DNA of 64,000 nt from Oryza sativa Japonica Group (lineage: Eukaryota; Streptophyta; Magnoliopsida; Poales; Poaceae), in contig NC_089037.1 of assembly GCF_034140825.1 (NCBI RefSeq), positions 36,733,001 to 36,797,000 of the forward strand, written 5' to 3'. Each line of letters starts with the position of its first letter. Position 1 is the stretch's first letter. The position numbers and the translations under genes are program-made. Shown here one piece after another: positions 47,161-58,900 of this stretch. Below the pieces are notes generated by a model. It saw only the letters and a program-made list of their open reading frames with translations. It ran no database searches and had not been told where the DNA came from.

Positions 47161-48102
47161 TAAATTTCGTATTGGTTAATGGCGGCTCTAGTTCCAGTTC
47201 TTCAGGCCAAAACATCAGTAGCTATTGGAGATGGACAGCGTACTTCTTTTTGGCATGACTCCTGGCTCGACTGCGGTCCCTTAAGTACCAAATTCACAGC
47301 TCTGTTTACTCATGCACTAGACAAGCAAGCCTCAGTCTACCAAGTTCTTTCAACAAACTCGCAAGCCTGTTTTGTCCCAAGGCTGAAACTCACAGCTTCA
47401 TCAGCTCCAAGAGCTAATTGCTTCCACTTCGCTAATCCCCTCCCTGGATGAAAGAAAGATTACGAATAGTGCTGCAGGGAGTTTACTCTCTTCTCGTATG
47501 GTTTATGAATCGTCATTCCAAAGCCAACCTCTCTGTGCAAACTGGAAGTTTATCTGGAAAAGTAAAGCTCCACCGAAGATTCAATTCTTTGCCTGGTTAC
47601 TTGTGAAAGAACGGCTCCCGACAAAACAAAACCTCCTCAAGAAGAAAATCGTGACCTCAGATATTTGTGAGCTTTGTAACAGTGAACAAGAAACAGCCTT
47701 CCATTTCTGCTTTCGCTGCATCATTCTGGCAGAAAATGGGGATCCAGGCTGCTATTAACTCGATGTCGGAGCTCGCTCAACTTCAGAAGCCCCACTGTCT
47801 GCCGGCAAAGCATTTCCAAGTTTTCTTCCTACTCTGCTTCTAGGGATTGTGGAATCATCGTCATGATGTGATCTTTCGAGGGATGTCGATATCTCTCCCA
47901 CGCCTAGTTGCAAAGTGCTTAGAAGATGCTGCTCATTGGGCAGAGCGTCTGAAGATAGACGACAGGATTGTGGTTTCCGTTTGGAAGGAAATCATTTCTT
48001 CCTCCCTTCGTATCTCTCCCCCTATGTAAATGTAATCTGTGTACTTTTCCGCCCCTTTTAATGAAAATTCAGGTGAGGAGCCCCCCCCCCTCTGAACAGT
48101 AC
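47161..48102 (+). mobile_element. 5'-truncated LINE fragment
   Basis: It encodes the C-terminal part of a plant LINE (L1-type) ORF2. The first part is VAIGDGQRTSFWHDSWLDCG. Then comes an RNase-H-distal zinc-binding segment, WKFIWKSKAPPKIQFFAWLL followed by RLPTKQNLLKKK and CELCNSEQETAFHFCFRC (zf-RVT). A final WNHRHDVIFRGMS piece follows. The pieces lie in different frames with stops between, so it is inactive. It ends in a Pro/C-rich stretch rather than a clear poly(A) tail, and lies between 68-77-bp direct repeats. Confidence 0.8.
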
Positions 48103-48170
48103 TACGTGGTTACGCTCAATTTTAACTTTCAATGGGACAATTTATTTTCATGAATTTTGTAACATTTGTC
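48103..48170. repeat. Direct repeat right of the LINE fragment
   Basis: Second copy of 47084-47160, lacking about 9 bp inside. It is much longer than a usual LINE target duplication, which is normally under 20 bp. Confidence 0.85.
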
Positions 48171-49084
48171 GACTCGTTTTTTCGTGTATTCATTTCAGAT
48201 TGTCTTTGCTCACTCCTTGATTTTTGTGTATTCATTTAATATGGTCTTTGTTCACTCCTTGATTTTTGTCAACTACTCCATTATTATTAGCTTAGTAGTA
48301 ACTACTAATATACTCCCCACGTTATATATAAGTATTTGACATTCAAACAATATTCGGTCGAACTTTTTGAAACTTTGACTCTTAAGTTAATTTATGTGAG
48401 AATAAATTTATGAAATCTAATATGCAACCGTAGCATATTTACAACACAAACCAAATTATATATTTCCTTGAAAAAACATTTAATAGTTAGTATTGAAGAT
48501 CATTTTTTAAAGAAAAAGACTGAATACTATTTTAAATATTAAATATTTATGGCCGAACTGAGTATCTTATTATATGATCAAACTACCGACACTTTTCATC
48601 ATCATCATCATCATTATGAGATATAAAACTCAACTCAATCGGCATATCATATTTACTGTTATATATAAGACTTTAAAAATATATCCGTGTGTTGCAACGG
48701 GTAAATATTATTTTAATTTTATTATTATTATTATACGGTTTAGTTAGGGTAAAATTCATTATACGAATTCGCTTGGATAATTTTTTTAAGAAAATCATGA
48801 GCTGTGATTGAGTACGTATTTCATCTCTCAAGTTAGCATACGAGTTTTTTTAAAAGTGATTTTTATACGACTTTTTTTTATTTCCAAAAGCAAACGGGAT
48901 TAAAATCGAACTCAAACACAGATCTATATTTCCGAAAACGAACGAACTTAAAATCGACTCGGACACGGATGATGTAACAAATAGTATAGATGAGACTCAA
49001 ACCAAATGATGTACCAAATAGTATAGATGAGACTCAAACCAAATCGACAGGCGGTATGTAAATATAGTACCATTTACTCCTATT
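48171..49084. other. AT-rich intergenic with transposon debris
   Basis: A Stowaway-like start (CTCCCCACGTTATATATAAG) lies near 48311. CCGTGTGTTGCAACGGGTA near 48684-48703 is a motif common at the edges of grass Helitron-like and other repeats, but I see no complete element. A 36-bp direct tandem repeat (ATGATGTA-CAAATAGTATAG...CAAACCAA) is at about 48969-49042. No gene. Confidence 0.5.
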
Positions 49085-49330
49085 AGAGCAAGTTTAATAG
49101 TATAGCCAACTACTAGCTCCAATTTATTTATAGCCAATCTAATAGCTCATTTATACAATAGTTGCATACTACACTATTAATATCTGGTCCCACATGTCAT
49201 ACACACACTGTATCTTGGAGTCCGTGCTACAGCTGGCTACAAATCTGTAGTCCGCTGACCTTCTCTCTCCTCATTTATCTGCTTAAAATATGTTTGCAGC
49301 TGGCTTATAGCCTGCTATTGTAGCTACTCT
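49085..49330. mobile_element. MITE with AGAGCAAGTTTAATAG end
   Basis: The left end AGAGCAAGTTTAATAGTATAGCC is partly mirrored by the right end ATAGCCTGCTATTGTAGCTACTCT. The TCCCACATGTCATACAC core is familiar from rice MITEs of this shape. It sits just outside the left arm of the palindrome and is absent from the right arm. Confidence 0.6.
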
Positions 49331-49386
49331 TATATGAATGGTCTCTTTTGATAATAATGATAAATTAATTAACCTAGTGGCTAGTG

Positions 49387-49656
49387 CTACCTCCGTGTAT
49401 TGATCCAGGGGCGTGCATCGGGTGAGTCGATGACGTCCAGAATCCAGTAGCCGAGGTTACCTCCCAGCCCAACGCATCCAGCGTAGAACAAGACGCCAAA
49501 CTTTAACATCTCAGAGCGGCTAAGCGGGAATCTCTCATACGCATGCTCCATGATATCCCGTTTAACGTAGCATGTTGTGATGATCACACCAATCCATCCC
49601 AACTCAAACGTCACTCTAGCAAACGGATCCGAATCTCGATCCCCAGCTCGAGGCAT
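49387..49656 (-). CDS. Small membrane protein, left palindrome copy
   Basis: 89 residues. A charged N terminus (MPRAGDRDSDPFAR) precedes two hydrophobic segments, about 17-30 (FELGWIGVIITTCY) and about 51-76 (LKFGVLFYAGCVGLGGNLGYWIL), with a short acidic/basic loop between and DARPWINTRR at the end. This suggests two membrane passes. I do not recognise the family. It is about 79% identical (19 differences of 89) to the mirrored copy at 51120, same length, no gaps. A TATA box (50160-50167, minus strand) and a mirrored leader precede it. The leader may contain an intron like that proposed for the right copy. Confidence 0.65.
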   Translation of the reverse strand: MPRAGDRDSDPFARVTFELGWIGVIITTCYVKRDIMEHAYERFPLSRSEMLKFGVLFYAGCVGLGGNLGYWILDVIDSPDARPWINTRR

Positions 49657-50159
49657 AATTAATTAATTAATTAATATCCTCCGAAATCTTAATCTTAATC
49701 TTAATTTCCTCGCTCTAGATCTTCTCTTGTTGAAGAGGCCGATCAATCGATTCGAGAACACCTCACCTGGCTGCATATAAATATCCATATATCGATTTGC
49801 CTATGTTAGGTGCATATCTATTATAAAGAATAACACTGAAGGGAATGTAAAAGCTGCATGTATGCGTTCTAATTAATGGCAAAATCTCGTTTAATTTATC
49901 TGCCAATCATATTTTGGGGAAAAAAGAGCAAAGAAACAAACATAGATATAATGTAAAACCAATCGATGACTTGCTGTACCTACGGCGAGCGAGCGAGCGA
50001 TCGATCGAACAAACCAATAAAATTATTGGGAGCTGGGAGAAGAAATTGCGGCGCGTCGAGGCGAGGCGAGATGGACTCCGTGCGCCGCCCGCGCAAGCGA
50101 TAGATGCAGCTTCTATTCTAGCTAGGGTGTCAAAACGCAAGCGTATACTTTGAGATTTA

Positions 50160-50167
50160 TATTTATA
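50160..50167 (-). promoter_or_regulatory. TATA box, left copy
   Basis: TATAAATA on the minus strand, about 500 bp before the ATG at 49656; exact mirror counterpart of 50604-50611. Confidence 0.55.
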
Positions 50168-50603
50168 CAGGGCGAATCGACTTTTGCTGGGCCGTATCGG
50201 GCCGGAATTTCGCTGGAGCTGACCGGTTTTCGCGAGTTTATCTGTAAACTCAGGACATTTATATTTAAATTTTGGTTTATGAAATTTATTCGGAATCTAT
50301 CAAATTCGAATTCAAACATCTACTAGTCGGAATATATTCTGAATACAAATAAATTTGTATTTGAATCTCAGTCAGAATATATCTGTATTTGTATATTTGT
50401 ATACAAATATATTCCAAATTTGTATTTAAATCTACCAGTCGGAATATATTTGTATTCAAATTTGGTAGATTTCGAAAAAATTTCATAAACTAATATTTGA
50501 ATATAAATATCATGAGTTTAATTACCAATAATCAAGCTTGTGAAAACCGGTCGGTTTTTGCGAAATTCTGATCAGATACGACCCAGCAAAAGTCGATTCT
50601 CTG

Positions 50604-50611
50604 TATAAATA
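50604..50611 (+). promoter_or_regulatory. TATA box, right copy
   Basis: TATAAATA followed about 30 bp later by GCTTGCGTTTTGACACC, the likely start region. A leader intron may run from a donor near 50787 (CCGTAG/GTACAG) to an acceptor near 51004 (ATGCAG). Both twin promoters lie in the 430-bp palindrome core. Confidence 0.55.
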
Positions 50612-51119
50612 AATCTCAAAGTATACGCTTGCGTTTTGACACCCTAGCTAGAATAGAAGCTGCATCTATCGCTTGCGCGGGCGGCGGACGGAGTCCATCT
50701 CATCTCGCCTCGCCGCGCCGCAATTTCCTCTCCCAGCTCCCAATAATTTATTGGTTTGTTCGATCGATCGATCGCTCGCTCGCCGTAGGTACAGCAAATC
50801 ATCGATTGGTTTTACATCACATCTATGTTTGTTTCTTTGCTCTTTTTTTCCCCCAAATATGATTGGCAGATTAATTAAACGAGATTTTGCCATTAGAACG
50901 CATACATACATGCATGCAGCTTTTATATTCCCTTCAGTGTTATTCTTTATACTAATATATATGCACCTAACATAGGCAAATCGATCTATGTGTATATATA
51001 TGCAGCCAGGTGAGGTGTTCTCGAATCGATTGATCGGCCTCTTCAACAAGAGAAGATCTAGAGCGAGGAAATTAAGATTAAGATTAAGATTTCGGAGGAT
51101 ATTAATTAATTAATTAATT

Positions 51120-51389
51120 ATGCCTCGAGCTGGGGATCGAGATTCGGATCCGTTTGCTAGAGTGATTTTTGAGTTGGGTTGGATTGGTGTCATGATCGCA
51201 ACAGGCTACGTTCAACGGGATATCATGGAGAATGACTATGAGAGAGTATCGCTTAGCCGCTCTGAGTTGTTCAAGCTTGGCACCTTGTACTACGCTGGAT
51301 GCGCTGGGCTGGGAGGTAACCTCTTCTACTGGTTTATGGATGTCATCGACTCACCCGGTGCCCGCCCCTGGATCAATACACGGAGGTAG
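51120..51389 (+). CDS. Small membrane protein, right palindrome copy
   Basis: 89 residues, same architecture as the left copy: MPRAGDRDSDPFARVIFELG, hydrophobic GWIGVMIATGY, charged QRDIMENDYERV, then the hydrophobic FKLGTLYYAGCAGLGGNLFYWFM, and DVIDSPGARPWINTRR. The conserved ends and the GCxGLGGN turn suggest these parts matter. Function unknown. The pair is head to head, 1463 bp between start codons. Confidence 0.68.
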   Translation: MPRAGDRDSDPFARVIFELGWIGVMIATGYVQRDIMENDYERVSLSRSELFKLGTLYYAGCAGLGGNLFYWFMDVIDSPGARPWINTRR

Positions 51390-52025
51390 CACTAGGTTGT
51401 ATATATATATTCAATTAATTATGCATCAAAAGAGACCATTCATAGCAATTACTAATGCATGAGTAGTATTCACGTACCGGCACCCCCTCTCGATTGGTTT
51501 CAGGGCCTGTTTGGATCAGGGACTAAATTTTACTTCCTCCGTTTACAGTGTAAGTCAATCTAGTATTTTTCATATTTATATTGATGCTAATGAATCTAGA
51601 CATATATACCTATTTAGATTCATTAGCATCAATATGAATGTGGGAAATGCTAGAATGACTTACATTGTGAAACGGAGGGAGTAGTTCTTATCACATCAGA
51701 GGTATACACACACAAAGGAATAACCAAATTCACGTATATACACCGTAAGGCACAGAGAAGATAATCACATGAGAACAGACAGTTGTACAGGGTAAGACCC
51801 CTCTCTGATCAGATACCCAGAGGAGATCCATCAACATGTATATATATTTATATCTGATTTGCAACTACACATCGCAATTACTCTAGCTAGTACATTCTCA
51901 TTCCTATGTATAAACTGAGTTACTACTCTTACTGACATGTGCCGGTATCTGTGAAACTACCATACATGTACATCAATTGCATATACTTCCTTGGACGTAC
52001 ACGTACTAAAGCTGCTGTGCTGGTT
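51390..52025. other. Intergenic between right twin gene and DUF2301 gene
   Basis: Contains the Stowaway MITE at 51533-51681 and the 3' flanks of the two convergent genes; nothing else recognised. Confidence 0.5.
51533..51681. mobile_element. Stowaway-like MITE
   Basis: CTTCCTCCGTTTACAGTGTAAG and CTTACATTGTGAAACGGAGG... form inverted ends with TA on both sides. The long inner arms TTGATGCTAATGAATCTAGA / TCTA...TTCATTAGCATCAA make a near-perfect 149-bp hairpin. Confidence 0.85.
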
Positions 52026-54521
52026 TCAGCCATCGGTCTCAGTTTGCATCTCGAGCTTCTGTATCAAGGCCTTCTTTTCTTCTTCAGGGAGGGCGTTGAA
52101 CATAAAAACTGATTTGTCACCAATGTCATCCTGATTCATGAGGATGACATTGATCATCAATATTGTAATGTTGTAAGTGAGGAACGAACATATGTACTCG
52201 GTAGTAATGAAGCTAGATGCGGAGCATTTTAATTTGGAGGAATCTGTACCTTGATGGGCTGCTGGAATTTTCTTGCTGCGAATACAGTGAAGAGAACCAT
52301 CCAAACTCCTAAAAGGCCGGCTTTTGTTCCGTTGTCCATTAGACCAGACTGCACGAGGTGGTGACAAGACAAATGTAAGAAATGATGAATGAGTGCTCTA
52401 AATCTAATGCACCCTGGTGCTGTAACTTCTCTAGGAGTGAACAAGGTGAAACTAATTATAACATATTGAATTTGTAACAAAAATAACAGAGGCTTAATTT
52501 ACCAGGTGTCCAAGAAGAAGGCCAGGGATAACAAAAGTTAAAATACCAGCTTCCAGTTTTCCATAGCAGAGACCTGTAGAAGCATTCTTTGTCAGAGAAT
52601 GAATAATTCGATTCAGTTCAATGTTCAAGCAATTCATTCATGCAATCCGCATCCAACGAAAAATGAAAAAGGCCACTAAATTGGTGCTCATTCTTGTTGG
52701 AATAAATGGGCTAGGCCCAATTTAATTCAATTAAAATCTCAAGAGCCCACAAGTAATGTTAGAGAGAATAATACTGCCTTGAAAATTTAGGTGGAAGAAC
52801 CTCAACTTAAATAGGGTGATATTAGAGATTCCCTGTTGACCGGTTGAAGTGATGGTTGGACTGCCACACGCATGCGCGCATGCCGAGTCGGCCTCGGCCG
52901 TGGGCGTAGCGAGGCGAGGCGGCCGACCGAGCCGAGCCTGCCTGCTGCTCTTACGTTTTGTAACAGACGAGAATAAAATCACCATTAACAAATGAAATTC
53001 ATTGTGTTGTAACCTCCACAACAAATGAGAGATTCATTGTGTTGTAACATCCACAACAAATGAGAGATTTATTTGTTGTAACCTTCACAACAAATGAAAG
53101 ATTCATTATGTGGTAACCTTCACAACAAATGAGATTTATTTTGTGGTAACCTTCACAACAAATGAGATTTATTTGTGTGGTAATGGAGATCTCTCTCTAC
53201 ATATAACGCAAGGCAGAGGCTCTCAAAGTGTGTGTCTTCCTCCTACTATTGTTCCTTGGCGATACTCTCCTTCTGTTCCTGCGCTGTCTCTCTGTTTCTC
53301 CGGTTCTGTTCATCCCGCGCACACGGGTGATCGGAACGAGCAAGTGCCTCCGAAACTCCGTCCGCTTGAGAACCTGCACGGGTAGGCAGGCGATCAAGTT
53401 TTTGGGTAGCGCTTCAAGCGCGACTGCTTTGCATCATCTTCACCAACATGTCGACAACCGATGACAACAACAACACCGGAGACAAGGAGAAGGAGCCTCT
53501 CGTCAACACCAACGAAGGCAATACTGCCTCAAACTCCAGCGGAGGGTCATTTTCGGGGTATAACGTTTCACTATTACCGTTCGTTCTTCGTTTCCTACAA
53601 CTGTCTGTCGCAATATTATTGCGATCTCTTATCTATGTTGATGCTTATTCTATATTAAGCATGCTCATGTTATACACATCTAGCACTGCCACTAGATCTA
53701 CTCAAATTACAAATGTCATGTTTATTGTCTTAAAATTTTAGATTAAAATATGCCGAATTATGACCAAATTTCCAACAATTCTAACACTGAACACACACAA
53801 GCACTCAGCTAGGGAACAAATCAGCAGCGACAATGAACTGAAATTCTCCGATTAAATCTGTTCAGTATAAACACTAGAACTCCTTAATTGTCGTACCAAT
53901 TTGGTAGTAATAAGCAATGTGTAATTGCACGGTACCTTCCTTGAAGACGAGGCCTGTGAGCGCCGCAAACGTAGGGCCGACGAACCACAGCGCAGCCGGG
54001 TGGTCGAGAACGTAGCCGACGAGGCTCTCGTCGAGCGGCTGCGCGCCGGCGACGTACGTCCCGATGGACCCGACGACTCCGACCACCCACAGCGCCTGGA
54101 GGAACCGCTTGATCGGAGTGACGTAGATGTGAATCAGCACGAGCGAAAGCCCCAGCCCCGCCGCTCCGGTGGCGTAGAGGAGGTCGGCGCCTTGCCTGAT
54201 GGCGTCGCCGGCGGCGTTCCCCTCGGGGAGGAACGCGGCCGAGGCGGCGGCCACGAAGGACGCGGCGGCGGTGACCAGCCCGGACCGATACAGCAAGACC
54301 TCGCGCACGTCGGAGTCCTCGACGGTCCATGGGCCGTAGACGCCGTTGTAGACGTTCCGGTCGGCGACGGCGGCGAGCTGCCTCGCGGCGGCGGCGCGGC
54401 GGCCGAGGTAGGCGAGGGGAAGAGGCCGTCCGACTGCGGTGGGGGTCAGCCCCAGCCTGGGGTGCGGCCGTAGAGGCGCGACGGCGAGGCGCGGCGAGAG
54501 GAGGAGGACGGTAGCGGCCAT
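52026..54521 (-). CDS. Plastid integral membrane protein, DUF2301
   Basis: Four exons: 54521-53936, 52573-52503, 52348-52250 and 52130-52026, phases 1, 0, 0, giving 286 residues. Residues 1-50 are an Arg/Ala/Pro-rich chloroplast transit peptide (MAATVLLLSPRLAVAPLR). The mature part begins VYNGVYGPWTVEDSDVREVL, then several membrane segments: GLVTAAASFVAAASAAF, GAAGLGLSLVLIHIYV, ALWVVGVVGSIGTYVAG, AALWFVGPTFAALTGLVF, AGILTFVIPGLLLGHL and AGLLGVWMVLFTVFAAR, ending in acidic EEEKKALIQKLEMQ. This matches my recall of the DUF2301 family of cyanobacteria and plants, of unknown function, probably in thylakoid or envelope. A solo LTR occupies most of the 1.36-kb first intron. GGGCC-type motifs lie upstream at about 54705-54760. 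Confidence 0.85.
52695..53777. mobile_element. Solo LTR of an LTR retrotransposon
   Basis: A 1,083-bp LTR with TGTTGGAA...TTCCAACA ends and identical 5-bp target duplications ATTCT (52690-52694 and 53778-53782). Only one LTR is present and no internal region follows, as after LTR-LTR recombination. It contains a short tandem repeat block (about 53000-53170, units with CACAACAAATGAGA). The ends look copia-like, but the superfamily cannot be fixed from the LTR alone. The exact target duplication argues for a fairly recent insertion. It lies in intron 1 of the DUF2301 gene. Confidence 0.85.
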
Positions 54522-55961
54522 GGCGTCGCGGCGGGATGATAATTTTTTGGGGGAGATTTTTTGGTGGGTGGTGGTTTCCGGCGAGGTGTCGAGAGCTCCG
54601 GCCTGTGACGACCGCAGGCTCGACGGACGGTGCAGATTCAGTTTCGGCGTCGATCCAACGGCCTCTGATCCGGTAGAGTGCCGCCACGTGGCCGTCCCGG
54701 CCCAACTCATTGGGCCGCACGGAGATTGCAACCCCTTTCCGGCCCAATAAGTACAGGCCGGCAGGCCTGCCGTCAGTCAAATCCATGGCGCTCCCATGTT
54801 AATTTCCTTCTTTCACGTAAAAAACTAATCTAGTATCGGAGATTCATAGTGTTATAATATGTTGTATCGGGTTTTAGATTCGTCTTTTATAGGACGGAGA
54901 GAGTACAAAGGAGTAATGACAACTTGGAACGCATGAAACACTTGCGACGGTTCGCCGCCGGCAGCAGGTCAACCACGGCAAGTCCGGCGAGCGGGGCATT
55001 TAACTATTTGCCACTTTTAGATTTGACGATTAACTATTTGCTACATCTATCTCAATAACATGTGGATCTACATGTGTCTATAATATATGAGTCTAATGGC
55101 AAATAGTTAATTGCCACGTCTAAAAGTGGTATATAGTTCAATATCTCCCGGCGAGCAACTAGATCGACCACTCTCTTCAGTGTCAGTTTCATCACAGTGA
55201 TTCCGGTCGAAAAATATTAACGGCTGCTGGTGGTAATGTTTGCCCAATTCCGTGGGCTGCCTGTGTTTCCCTGCATCTGCATCTGCCGCCGCGAGCAGTA
55301 ACTAATTAAAAGTTACTGTCTGTTCTGATGCCAGGACCACCGTACCTCGTCTATGAGACGTACTATGACTGTAATTCATACTGTTTCAACATTTGGATGC
55401 ATTGCATGCATGCTTAATTTCAACATACTATTATATAATTAAGTACTCCCTCCGTTTAATATAAGGGGATTTTAAATTTTTCTTACAACGTTTGACCATT
55501 CATCTTATTCAAAATTTTTTTGCAAATATAAAAAACGAAAAGTTATATTTAAAGTGCCGTAGATAATAAAGTAAGTCACAAATAAAATAAATAATAATTT
55601 CAAAAAAAAATTGAATAAAACGAGTGGTTAAACGTTGCAAGTAAAAACTTAAAATCTCTTATATTATGGGACGGAGGGAGTATATGTTTTGATTGCCAAC
55701 AAGATGCATGCTTTGATGCAGACGAACTTGCATTTCTCATCAACAGTGATCATTCATGATCAGTACTGTTCAGAGCCGTAATTCAATGTATATAGCACGC
55801 ACGTACGTCCTCGAATTCGTAGTGTCCTCCTGTCCCGTATACATACTAGTAACATACATTCACGTACACCGTACACGTGCTACATACATACCATTAAATT
55901 GGATCTCGAGATGGGTGTACATACATCATATCGATCTTCATGCACGCGACGCGAGAGCTAT
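54522..55961. other. Intergenic upstream of DUF2301 gene
   Basis: Holds the promoter of the DUF2301 gene (minus) and the 3' flank of the Sec14 gene. A Stowaway relic is at about 54815-54905 (only its right end AGGACGGAGAGAG is clear), with a full Stowaway at 55446-55680. The 55000-55140 part has inverted TAACTATTTGCCA segments, perhaps another decayed MITE. Confidence 0.5.
55446..55680. mobile_element. Stowaway-like MITE
   Basis: CTCCCTCCGTTTAATATAAG and CTTATATTATGGGACGGAGG... inverted ends, TA both sides, AT-rich arms. Located between the Sec14 and DUF2301 genes. Confidence 0.8.
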
Positions 55962-58900
55962 CTACCGGCGGCGATTGGATTCGGTGGCGCCATTAATAAG
56001 GGGCGAGACGAGCTTGAGCTTGCCGCCGTAGTCCTCGGCGAGGTTGGAGTCGTCGATGGCGTCGCGGAGCGTGGCGTGGAGGTCCTTGTCGGCGACGAAG
56101 ACGAACTTCTTCTTGGTGTTGTCGTCGATGAAGGGGTAGATGATCTTCCAGGCCGCCATGAACACGTAGGGGACATGGATCAAGAACACCCTCCCCAGCC
56201 TCTCCGGGTAGTAGTTCTGCATGATCTCCAGCGCCGCCACGTACGCGCGGATGTCGCAGTTGCCGTAGTACCCCCACCCCTGCAGGTCGGCCACGGCGGC
56301 GAACTTCTCCTGCCCGCCATTGCCGCCGAGGCGGGCGCAGGTGCGGTCGAGGACGTAGACGACGTAGCGCTTGAACTCGTCGAGGTCGCGGCGCGCCGGG
56401 AAGTGGCGGGCGCCGAAGCCGTACACCAGGGGGCGCCCCTGCCGGTCGTAGCCCTGCATGTAGAGCTTCTCCTGCGCCAGCTCGCCGCGCACCTCCTCGT
56501 CGGCGATGGCGCGGCCGCCGGGCTTCACCTCGCGCTTCCACTGCAGGTACTTCACCAGCATCGCCGACGCCTTGCCGATGTTGTGGTCTCTCGCGCGCAG
56601 GAACCGGCGCAGCTGGTAGTCGTCCTCCTCCTACGTATACATATGCATCATCATTGATTCATTGTCTTGCTACTCTCTCTGTGTTTTACTATATTATTAT
56701 AAGTTATTTTATTCTTTTTATAATTAAATTTTTTAAGTTTTGATCTATAAAAAAGTTATAGTATATTTTTAATATAAATTGAATATATTATCAAAATATA
56801 TTTAATGGTAGTTTCAATGAAACTAATTTTAAATGTTGCTTAATCTTTTTTATAGATTTGGTCGAATTTTTTTGAAAAATGATATATAATATAAAACGGA
56901 TGGAGTACTAATTACCAACAATTAAGTTATTAATTACTGTAGCTAGGTAATGCTGCCTGCTTTGCTGATGGTCAGCTCGTGTTAGCTACTCTAGGCTGGT
57001 CCAGTTCGATGTGTACTGGCGGGAGTAGTATTGACCAACATTTATGAAGGGCTTTTTGCACGGCACGGGTGACGCATCGCCTCATGCTTCACATCGCCAA
57101 ATTAAATAATGGTTGTGTGTAGACGTCCATGCTACTGTTCATCTTTTTAATTATACTACAGTATTTAATACTGCCTCACTCCACTCCACATATTTACGCA
57201 TGCAGCTGGTTAGTTGTGTCCACGACCATCTGGGTAGCCCTCCAACTAAGAGGATCCGCAATGGTAAAGTACCGCAATGGTAAAGTAAGGTGCTATCTAT
57301 AAAACATGTATATCTCAGCAATAGACTAGATTAATAGTAAACCACTTTAATGGTATGTCTACATGAGTATCTATAGCTCTCTAATCCATTGTCTCGTTTT
57401 TATGTATAGACCATCTTCAGGTTAGTAGATAGCTTTGCTCTCTCTTCATTTAATCTCTTACAAGTAGGAAAATATGCTGGTATGAATCTCTTGTAGAGAG
57501 ACTATAGATAACCATTGTGGGTGTCCTAAGATGGTGTCTATAGCATTAACTACATTGTCACGTAGAACTTTAAACTTATGTGGCACTATATTAATTAAAA
57601 GAGAGAGCGAAGAGATGAAGAAACTGGGTCTCATGCAAGACACGGCTTCAACATGAGAACTTATGTACTAGACACTATCAAGTTTTGCATAGGGAGAGAA
57701 TAGTGTCTTTATAATAGATGAAGAATAAATATGATTGGTACTCCCTCCGGTTTTATTTTAATTGACGTTTTGGACAATGACACGGTCTACAAGATATATC
57801 TTTGACCTTATTTTTCTACTATAATATATATAATAAATAAATGCATGTTTAATTTTATTATAGTGCTTTAAAAGACAAGTCTATATATGTTGTTCTAGTT
57901 TCTTTAAACTAAATATTTTTAAATTTATTGATGATCAAAGTTATAAAAGTTTGACCTCAACTTTATCCAAAACGTCAATTAATATGGAACCGGAGGGAGT
58001 AGATAAGAGAGATGGTGTATTTATTAATGGCCTACTTTAAGAAACCATGAGTTGTAGAGTGTAGTTTTTATTGTGATGTCTTATTGACATGGCACCATAG
58101 ACACTGCTTATGGACACCATGGGTTGGGAGTACCTCAGTGTGCCGTTTTCTACTGTATATATTGGACGTCCTAATAATTAATATTCCCCTAAATGACATT
58201 TGTATTGGTAATCAATAATCAGCGTGTGATGGTGGTATAGTAAACTCAGTTGTCCTAATTGGATGGATCGATGTAGCAGATGGTTGATTAGGTGGAGTGT
58301 CGCTGATGAATGAATTCCTCCACTACTGGATTGTCATGACGAGTTGAGAGTGAGATCAATGTGATGGCCATCGAGATGTTTCTGCTCAACCGCTAACTAC
58401 TTTGGCTTAGACCTTCAACTACCTGGAGCTGGAGATGGATGGGCAAGCCACCAGTCTCAAACCACCAAAACTGCCCAGTCCCCTAGTCCTTTCCCATGTA
58501 CGTACGGTACAATACAATTCACGCTGCGCCGACCAGCCAAATTGCATTATACTGTAGGAGTTATATATATATCTGCGACCAAATTATGTTGTGTGTAACC
58601 ACCTGCAGTACGGCAAACAAACCCAGGGTGTGTGTGTTCTTCTGTTTCTCCTCTTCCAACGGTGGAGAAAACTATTTTCTTAATTCTGCAGTGCAGTTCA
58701 GGGACGGACGTGCTAGATTCGGTTTTTCATGTTAGGCGAATCCCATTTTCGATTCGGTACGGATAGCCAGGGTATCTCCTGGTTGATTTCATTCGTTTTT
58801 TTTATAATTCGGTCCCTAAGGTAGTGTTTGGTTGCAAGGATGGGATGGGATGGGATGGGACGAACCCACTTTTAGGGGTGTTTGGTTTAGGGGTGGGTGG

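Larger units (their letters stand above)
49370..51405. repeat. ~2-kb near-complete palindrome
   Basis: Mirrored positions sum to about 100776 (centre near 50388). The start codons (49656 and 51120), stop codons (49387 and 51389), TATA boxes and the (TTAA)n and AAGATT repeats all match this. Homology continues right to the centre with no unrelated spacer and ends just beyond both stop codons (GTAGCACTAG). The noncoding parts carry many point differences and small indels, so the duplication is not brand new. Confidence 0.9.

Noticed and set aside
48660-48720. Helitron or other element end at the GTTGCAACGG motif
   Set aside because: The motif is common in grass repeats, but no matching second end or full element could be delimited.
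52695-53777. A complete LTR retrotransposon in the DUF2301 intron
   Set aside because: Only one LTR lies between the target duplications; no internal domain or second LTR is present.
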